This document shows positions 59,697 to 64,000 of a stretch of 64,000 nucleotides of DNA, piece after piece. The stretch comes from JADCCX01 sp051649305. Its GTDB lineage: Bacteria; Pseudomonadota; Alphaproteobacteria; Rhizobiales; Beijerinckiaceae. Both the position numbers and the translations under genes were made by a program. The DNA lies in the NCBI GenBank assembly GCA_051649305.1, contig JBOFGV010000096.1, positions 1 to 64,000 on the forward strand. The letters run 5' to 3'. The notes beneath the pieces are model-generated. The model ran no database searches, was not told where the DNA came from, and saw nothing but the letters and a program-made list of their open reading frames with translations. Position 1 is the first letter of the stretch, and each line of letters begins with the position of its first letter.

Positions 59697-60092
59697 GTGC
59701 GGTATCTTGTTAAGGCAGCCTTGGCTGCAAGCTTTGGATTGATGGTTGGCGGATCAGCCATGGCGCAGGATCTGGAAGCTGGTCAGCGCTCTTTCAACAA
59801 GTGCCGCGCCTGCCATCAGGTGGGTGAGGAAGCCAAGAACCTTGTTGGTCCCAAGCTGAATGGTATTTTTGGCCGCGTGGCCGGAACCGTTGAAGGCTAC
59901 AGCTACAGCGAAGCCAACAAGAAATCCGGCATCACCTGGGATGAGGCGAATTTCGCCACCTACATCAAAAACCCGCGTGCAGCGATGCCCGGCAACAAGA
60001 TGGCCTTTGCCGGCATCACCAACGACACGGAAATTGTCAATCTGACTGCCTTCCTCAAGCAGTATGACAAGGACGGCAAGATTGCGAAATAA
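59697..60092 (+). CDS. Class I cytochrome c (c2/c550-like)
   Basis: A 131-residue periplasmic electron carrier with signal peptide (YLVKAALAASFGLMVGGSAMA). The heme site is KCRACHQVGEEAKNLVGPKLNGIFGR, and the methionine ligand lies in NPRAAMPGNKMAFAGI, the signature of mitochondrial-type cytochrome c. The start is GTG 59697 preceded by CGAGGAGA. By location it probably accepts electrons from the Sox enzymes and passes them to the terminal oxidase. It ends the sox operon. Confidence 0.92.
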   Translation: MRYLVKAALAASFGLMVGGSAMAQDLEAGQRSFNKCRACHQVGEEAKNLVGPKLNGIFGRVAGTVEGYSYSEANKKSGITWDEANFATYIKNPRAAMPGNKMAFAGITNDTEIVNLTAFLKQYDKDGKIAK

Positions 60093-60130
60093 GGCTGTGC
60101 AGCCTGTTCGATTATCTGCATGAAGTTTTC

Positions 60131-60164
60131 GGGCTAAGTCAGTTTTGCTGGCTTAGCCCTTTTT
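60131..60164. terminator. Intrinsic terminator after the sox operon
   Basis: GGGCTAAGTCAG-TTTTG-CTGGCTTAGCCC, a 12-pair stem with one wobble, followed by TTTTT at 60160-60164. The opposite-strand gene's stop overlaps the T tract, so it can serve both directions only partly. Confidence 0.85.
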
Positions 60165-60531
60165 ACTGCGCACCTGCTGCGTCAAAATTCTTCAGAAATC
60201 GCTTTGGAGCCTGTGCCCGCCAGACACGGATGAGATTGGCGCGCACCCAATCCATCTGCAGTTTTTCTGGCCGCACAAGCACCAGAGGATGGCTGCGGTA
60301 ATGTGCTGTGAAAAAGAATCGTTCCGGTTCTGCTTCCACAAGAATCTCCCGTTCTTCAAGGCTGACCTTGAACACCGGCGCGTCTTCGCTTGGGCTCCAC
60401 CAGACCCAGAGCTTGCCATGCGCTTTCAGGCATGGCTGCCCCCAGCTTAGGGCTTCCTCAACGCCGGGCAGGGAGAGCCCGAGCGCAAAAGCTTTGAGAC
60501 TCTCCCAATCTTGCTGGCGCTCAGGTTTCAA
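60163..60531 (-). CDS. MmcQ/YjbR family protein
   Basis: A 122-residue small protein of the YjbR/MmcQ family with CyaY-like fold: SLPGVEEALSWGQPCLKAHGKLWVWW near the N-terminus, and FFFTAHYRSHPLVLVRPEKLQMDWVRANLIRVWRAQAPKRFLKNF. The TTG start at 60531 overlaps the end of the DUF1428 reading frame, if that is read unshifted. Function unknown; the family is often called DNA-binding on weak grounds. Confidence 0.8.
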   Translation of the reverse strand: MKPERQQDWESLKAFALGLSLPGVEEALSWGQPCLKAHGKLWVWWSPSEDAPVFKVSLEEREILVEAEPERFFFTAHYRSHPLVLVRPEKLQMDWVRANLIRVWRAQAPKRFLKNFDAAGAQ

Positions 60532-60555
60532 GGATCATCTCGAAGCCGCCATAGA

Positions 60556-60879
60556 TCATGCGCTTGCCATCAAAGGGCATGGGTTGACGTCCGGCTGCAT
60601 GCGCGGATCGGCCATGATCTTCTGCCAGCCAGCGTCGCGCGCCGCCTTGGAAGGCCAGAGCACCCAGGAGAAGATAACGGTTTCATCGTCCTTTTTCTTA
60701 ACCGCCATGGGAAAAGACGTGAGCTTACCATCAGGCACATCGTCACCCCAGCATTCGACAAGTTTCAATGCGCCATGGTCCTTGAACACGACTGCGGCAT
60801 CCCTGGCATGCTTGATGTAGGCCTCCTTGTTGGCATTTGGTACTGCGGCTACAAATCCATCTGTATAGGTCATGGTCAC
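60556..60879 (-). CDS. DUF1428 family protein, C-terminus frameshifted
   Basis: A 107-residue frame starting YTDGFVAAVPNANKEAYIKHARDAAVVFKDHGALKLVECWGDDVPDGK, then FSWVLWPSKAARDAGWQKIMADPRMQPD: a standard DUF1428 protein. After MQPDVNP the frame reads CPLMASA and stops at 60556. In the next frame the same bases give MPFDGKRMIYGGFEMILET, the normal DUF1428 ending, stopping at 60521. One base appears lost near 60590. It is either a real mutation or a sequencing error. Family function is unknown. Confidence 0.8.
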   Translation of the reverse strand: MTMTYTDGFVAAVPNANKEAYIKHARDAAVVFKDHGALKLVECWGDDVPDGKLTSFPMAVKKKDDETVIFSWVLWPSKAARDAGWQKIMADPRMQPDVNPCPLMASA

Positions 60880-60903
60880 TCTCCTGTTTGAGGTTGGTTT
60901 AGT

Positions 60904-61377
60904 CTATCCTCGATAGGCTGCTTCCAGTGCAACGATGTCGGCCCGATGCATCGCCATCATTGCATCAAAGACGCGTTTGGCCCGCACTGTATCCTTGTCT
61001 GCCAACATACGTGTAAGTTGTCGTGGTACAATCTGCCAGGAAAGCCCGAAGCGATCCTTCACCCAGCAGCATTGCTCCGCTTCAGGTACAGCAGAAAGCG
61101 CATTGCTGAGCCGCTCCACCTCCTCCTGTGTATCGACAGGAATCTGGAATGACACCGCCTCGTTGAACTTGAAGTAGGGGCCACCATTCAGGCCGACAAA
61201 AGATCGCCCCATCAGTGTAAACTCCACCGTCAAGGTCTCGCCAGCCTTGCCAGAGGGGTAATCACCGGGAGCCTTATGAACCGCGTCGATGCGGCTGTCT
61301 GGAATAACGGATGCGTAGAAGCGTGCAGCCTCTTCGGCGTTGCCATCAAACCAGAGACAGGGGGTCAATTCCTTCAT
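60904..61377 (-). CDS. VOC family protein (PhnB-like)
   Basis: A 157-residue member of the PhnB/3-demethylubiquinone methyltransferase-like VOC group: LTPCLWFDGNAEEAARFYASVIPDSRID, TVEFTLMGRSFVGLNGGPYFKFNEAVSFQI, and CCWVKDRFGLSWQIVPRQL. ATG 61377 is the family N-terminus; upstream in-frame sequence is unsupported. Probably a metal-binding fold of unknown substrate. One of three similar small genes here that look like one locus. Confidence 0.85.
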   Translation of the reverse strand: MKELTPCLWFDGNAEEAARFYASVIPDSRIDAVHKAPGDYPSGKAGETLTVEFTLMGRSFVGLNGGPYFKFNEAVSFQIPVDTQEEVERLSNALSAVPEAEQCCWVKDRFGLSWQIVPRQLTRMLADKDTVRAKRVFDAMMAMHRADIVALEAAYRG

Positions 61378-61403
61378 TGTGGTCCTCCTTGAAGGTCTGA
61401 GCT

Positions 61404-61829
61404 TCAGGCTGCAGGCGCTTTCGAGCCAGCAAAATTCAGCATCCACGGTGTGCCGAAGCGGTCTGTAAACATGGCGAAGCGCTCGGCCCAGAAGGTTTCG
61501 GCAGGCTCCATCATCACCGATACTGCGTCTTTTGCCAAAGCCGCGTGAACACGGTCAAACTCGGCGCGGGATGTTGGAGAGAGAGACACTGCGAAGCCCT
61601 GCGGTTTCTCCTCCCAGCCCTCTCCACTGTCTGACGCCATGAACGTTGTCGCACCAACCCGGACAGCCATGTTCATAATGATATCATCACTGCCAGGCAT
61701 ACGACTCGCCGCATCCGGTGCATCACCGTTACGAAAAACACCTTCAACTTTGCCGCCAAGAACCTTGGCATAGAAGGTCATTGCCTCAAGGCAATTGCCC
61801 TTGAAAAAAAGATAGACTGCGGGTTCCAT
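61404..61829 (-). CDS. VOC family protein (PhnB-like)
   Basis: A 141-residue VOC protein of a different PhnB branch: VYLFFKGNCLEAMTFYAKVLGGKVEGVFRNGDAP, DDIIMNMAVRVGATTFMASDSGEGWEEKPQGFAVSLS, AETFWAERFAMFTDRFGTPWMLNFAG. No catalytic function can be assigned. It lies upstream of the other VOC gene in the same direction, 26 bases apart, and downstream of the SRPBCC gene. Confidence 0.87.
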   Translation of the reverse strand: MEPAVYLFFKGNCLEAMTFYAKVLGGKVEGVFRNGDAPDAASRMPGSDDIIMNMAVRVGATTFMASDSGEGWEEKPQGFAVSLSPTSRAEFDRVHAALAKDAVSVMMEPAETFWAERFAMFTDRFGTPWMLNFAGSKAPAA

Positions 61830-61901
61830 ACTTCTCTCCTGTTTTGGCCACTCTTCCGATTGTTTTATAATTGATGTGACAAAGGCACTGAAACGCCCAG
61901 C

Positions 61902-62345
61902 TCACTCGTTGATTTCCGGCACCACAAGTTTCTCCAGTTTGTGCAATGAATCCTGCCAGCCGAGATAACAGGCTTCCAGAGGGATCATGTCTGGCACGCC
62001 ACTCTGTTCAATGTTGACTTCTGTGCCAACCGAGACGGGCTTCAAGGTCACCGTGACAGTCATTTCGCCGGGCATGTTAGGGTCATCAAACCTGTCAGTG
62101 TAGACAAGGCGCTCGCCCGGAACGAGTTCCAGATAAGTGCCACCAAAGGAGTGCTTTGCCCCGGTTGTAAAATTGCGGAATGACATCCGGTGTGTCCCAC
62201 CCACCTTTGCATCAAGCGCATGAACCGTGCACAGAAAGCCGAAAGGTGGAAGCCAGCTCGCTATTGCATCCGCTTCAAGGAATGCACGGTAGATCTTCTC
62301 AGGCCGTGTTGCGATGACCCGGTGCAGTTTCACAGTCGATGACAT
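61902..62345 (-). CDS. SRPBCC (AHSA1-like) family protein
   Basis: A 147-residue START-like ligand-binding protein: VKLHRVIATRPEKIYRAFLEADAIASWLPPFGF, GGTHRMSFRNFTTGAKHSFGGTYLELVPGERLVYTDRFDD, and SVGTEVNIEQSGVPDMIPLEACYLGWQDSLHKLEKLV. This is the typical activator-of-Hsp90-homolog 1-like pattern. ATG 62345 is just after the TetR gene. SRPBCC and PhnB-like VOC genes often co-occur behind small regulators, as here. Confidence 0.87.
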   Translation of the reverse strand: MSSTVKLHRVIATRPEKIYRAFLEADAIASWLPPFGFLCTVHALDAKVGGTHRMSFRNFTTGAKHSFGGTYLELVPGERLVYTDRFDDPNMPGEMTVTVTLKPVSVGTEVNIEQSGVPDMIPLEACYLGWQDSLHKLEKLVVPEINE

Positions 62346-62358
62346 TGGTATTGTCTCC

Positions 62359-62973
62359 TCAATATGCTGGTTTGCCTGAACCCGTGAAAAGCAATTGAAC
62401 ATAACGCATGAGATGATCGGCACTCTCTGCGGCAATTGCAGGGCCGCCCCTTGCCTTCGCCAGAATGAATGCCCCCTGCAAAACCGCCTGTGTGTGGATG
62501 GCAAGGCTGGCTGCTGTCCATTCCGCCCTGATATTATGCTGTACCATTGCAGCGCTGATGTCAGCTTCCAACGTGGCTGCATGCCCGGAGATAGAGGCGT
62601 TGCAGGCATCCCTTATGGCAGGATGCGCATCATAGACATCCTGCACCATTGTGCCGACGAGGCAGGTGAAAGCAGCAACGTCTCCTTGCAGGATGTCTTT
62701 GCGGAATGCGATGTAGCCCAGCACACGGTCCAGTGGATCAGCGTGCCCGTGATAAGGGGCAGCGGCAAAGAAACCGCTCGTTACCTTCGACCAGTGATTG
62801 GCAGCGGCAACGGCCAGATCTTCTTTGCTTTTGAAGTGGTGAAAGAACGCACCCTTGGTGACGCCTGCAGCAGCGCAGAGCTGATCAACCGATGTGGCGC
62901 TATAACCTTGCTGGCGGATCAGCAGGAACGCGGCATCGAGCAGCCTGTCTTTGGCGGGTGCGGGTTTGTTCAT
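62359..62973 (-). CDS. TetR family transcriptional regulator
   Basis: A 204-residue TetR protein. The N-terminal HTH is RLLDAAFLLIRQQGYSATSVDQLCAAAGVTKGAFFHHFKSKEDLAVAAANHW, with a C-terminal helical ligand domain. Just upstream at about 62980-63000 the sequence ACATACCAACCAGTTGGTATGT is a near-perfect palindrome, a likely autoregulatory operator. It probably controls the SRPBCC and VOC genes that follow. Confidence 0.9.
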   Translation of the reverse strand: MNKPAPAKDRLLDAAFLLIRQQGYSATSVDQLCAAAGVTKGAFFHHFKSKEDLAVAAANHWSKVTSGFFAAAPYHGHADPLDRVLGYIAFRKDILQGDVAAFTCLVGTMVQDVYDAHPAIRDACNASISGHAATLEADISAAMVQHNIRAEWTAASLAIHTQAVLQGAFILAKARGGPAIAAESADHLMRYVQLLFTGSGKPAY

Positions 62974-62979
62974 CTCGGT

Positions 62980-63001
62980 AACATACCAACCAGTTGGTAT
63001 G
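62980..63001. promoter_or_regulatory. TetR operator candidate
   Basis: The inverted repeat ACATACCAAC-CA-GTTGGTATGT has perfect 10-base arms directly upstream of the TetR start at 62973. Size, symmetry and position are typical of TetR-family autoregulation. Confidence 0.7.
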
Positions 63002-63003
63002 TG

Positions 63004-64000
63004 TCAAGAGACAATCTTTGTCTGGCTTGCCAACTCTCCCAAAGTCAGCGGTTTGAGTGGCGGGCGAATGCGCAAGGCTCCGATTTCCTGTGGTGACACG
63101 CCCTTTTCAGCAGCCAACACTGTCGTCAGGGTCAGGCCGCAAAGACGCCCCTGACAAGGCCCCATGCCGCAACGTGTGGCAGTCTTCACCTGATTGGGGC
63201 CAGTGCTGCCAAGCCTTATGGCTTCACGCAGGTCGCCTGCAGTCTTTTCCTCGCACCGGCAGACAATCACATTGTCTGGCGGGTTCAGGAGCGCACTGCG
63301 CGGTTGATACCATGCATCGAGAAAGGGCCGCAGTCGGCTCAGTCTGTTGCGGGTGGCACGCAGCGCTTCAACGCTTGCAACTGATACCGTGCGGCCAAGT
63401 GCTGCCGCTGCGGCCAATCCTGCCAACCGGCCCGAAGCCTCAGCTATCAGCCAGCCGCCAATGCCTGCACAATCACCCGCAATGCTGACATGGGGAACCG
63501 ATGTCTGACCATCGGCATCAAGCACAGGCCGCCAGCAGAATTGCCGATCATCCCACCGGTGCTCCACACCAAGCGCCATGGCAAAATGGAACTGTGGAAC
63601 GACGCCCTCGTGCAACAATACGAGATCAGCGGTCAGTTCATGCGTCTGCCCTCTTGCCCTGTAACGCACGGATGTAACGCGCTCCTTGCCGATGGCCTCA
63701 ACAGCCTCAAAACCCGAGATGACAGGAATGCCCGCACGGCGCACAGCCAGCATGAAGCGCAGGCCCTTGATAAGCTGGGAAGCATTGCGCAGTGCTCCGC
63801 CCAGATGCGGCCATGCACGCCGGAAGGCGCCTGCATGAGTAGTGTCGAGATAGGCCGCTGGCCTTACGCCCGCTTTCAAAAGCTGCGTCATATAGAGCAG
63901 CGGCAAAGGCCCCTGCCCGGCAATGACAACGCGGCCCGAAGGCACGTTCCCGCCGGTTTTCAGCAAAATCTGGGCGGCACCCACAGTCATCACGCCCGGC
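63004..64000 (-). CDS. FAD-dependent oxidoreductase with BFD-like [2Fe-2S] domain, N-terminus outside window
   Basis: C-terminal 332 residues of a larger protein; the frame is open at the window edge and begins PGVMTVGAAQILLKTGG, a mid-protein motif of opine/hydroxyproline/glycine-type dehydrogenase alpha subunits. A second dinucleotide motif is VVIAGQGPLPLLYMTQLL. VSIAGDCAGIGGWLIAEASGRLAG lines the FAD site. The C-terminal iron-sulfur pattern CRCEE...TRCGMGPCQGRLCG supplies four cysteines. It probably oxidises an amino acid or opine with partners encoded to the right. Confidence 0.85.
   Translation of the reverse strand, partial: PGVMTVGAAQILLKTGGNVPSGRVVIAGQGPLPLLYMTQLLKAGVRPAAYLDTTHAGAFRRAWPHLGGALRNASQLIKGLRFMLAVRRAGIPVISGFEAVEAIGKERVTSVRYRARGQTHELTADLVLLHEGVVPQFHFAMALGVEHRWDDRQFCWRPVLDADGQTSVPHVSIAGDCAGIGGWLIAEASGRLAGLAAAAALGRTVSVASVEALRATRNRLSRLRPFLDAWYQPRSALLNPPDNVIVCRCEEKTAGDLREAIRLGSTGPNQVKTATRCGMGPCQGRLCGLTLTTVLAAEKGVSPQEIGALRIRPPLKPLTLGELASQTKIVS

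Noticed and set aside
1..64000. CRISPR arrays
   Set aside because: No run of regularly spaced identical repeats with unique spacers was seen, and no cas genes are present.
1..64000. Insertion sequences or transposases
   Set aside because: No DDE, IS200-type or other transposase frame was recognised. The only recombinase is the tyrosine integrase at 37646-38824.

Overview
The window reads as chromosome of a GC-rich alphaproteobacterium, most likely of the order Hyphomicrobiales. Evidence for this is the DUF1674 (SDHAF4-like) protein, the htpX-rsmB-heparinase-purH neighbourhood, a complete alphaproteobacterial-type sox cluster, the large number of ABC and TRAP uptake systems, and interspersed palindromic repeats between genes. 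The genus cannot be fixed from the sequence alone.

Layout. 1-7.6 kb: a hydantoin/N-carbamoyl amino acid module (hydantoinase, GntR regulator, polar amino acid ABC transporter, N-carbamoyl-D-amino acid hydrolase, flavin reductase-like protein, hydantoin racemase). 7.6-16.9 kb: a GntR-controlled cluster with an SDR dehydrogenase, a branched-chain-type ABC transporter in which LivM, LivG and LivF are fused into one 847-residue protein, a 3-hydroxyacid dehydrogenase and a beta-keto acid cleavage enzyme, then a LysR regulator. 17-24.5 kb: a SAF-domain dehydrogenase, a DctPQM TRAP transporter, an SDR and a TPP-dependent E1 alpha/beta pair. 24.6-28.8 kb: a TAXI-TRAP transporter with an isochorismatase-family amidohydrolase and a maleate-isomerase-like protein. 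28.9-34.3 kb: HMG-CoA lyase-like, CaiB-type CoA-transferase, FAD monooxygenase and aldehyde dehydrogenase genes.

34.46-43.17 kb: an 8.7 kb integrative element with lower GC, inserted in the anticodon loop of a tRNA-Thr(CGU) gene. The 5' half of the interrupted tRNA lies at the right end and the 3' half at the left end; their anticodon stems still match each other. The element carries its own intact tRNA-Thr(CGU), a tyrosine integrase, an AlpA-like protein, a primase-helicase, and two nuclease modules. One module is a two-gene short prokaryotic Argonaute operon (DUF4365-like nuclease-APAZ plus catalytically dead MID-PIWI Argonaute, the SPARDA architecture). The other is an Mrr-like endonuclease divergent from an XRE regulator. 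It looks like a satellite-like defence island and is the most interesting part of the window.

43.2-50.6 kb: housekeeping genes (thermonuclease-family protein, DUF1674, RluA-type pseudouridine synthase, htpX, rsmB, heparinase II/III-family protein, purH). 50.7-60.1 kb: thiosulfate/sulfide oxidation, with soxAX-soxS-soxR leftward and soxYZBCD, a small cytochrome c, a flavocytochrome c flavoprotein and a class I cytochrome c rightward. 60.2-64 kb: small VOC, SRPBCC, DUF1428 and TetR genes, and the C-terminal part of an FAD/[2Fe-2S] oxidoreductase that runs off the window.

Functionally the ordinary regions describe a metabolically versatile heterotroph that imports amino-acid derivatives and organic acids and can draw electrons from reduced sulfur. 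The element adds a nucleic-acid-guided population-immunity system.
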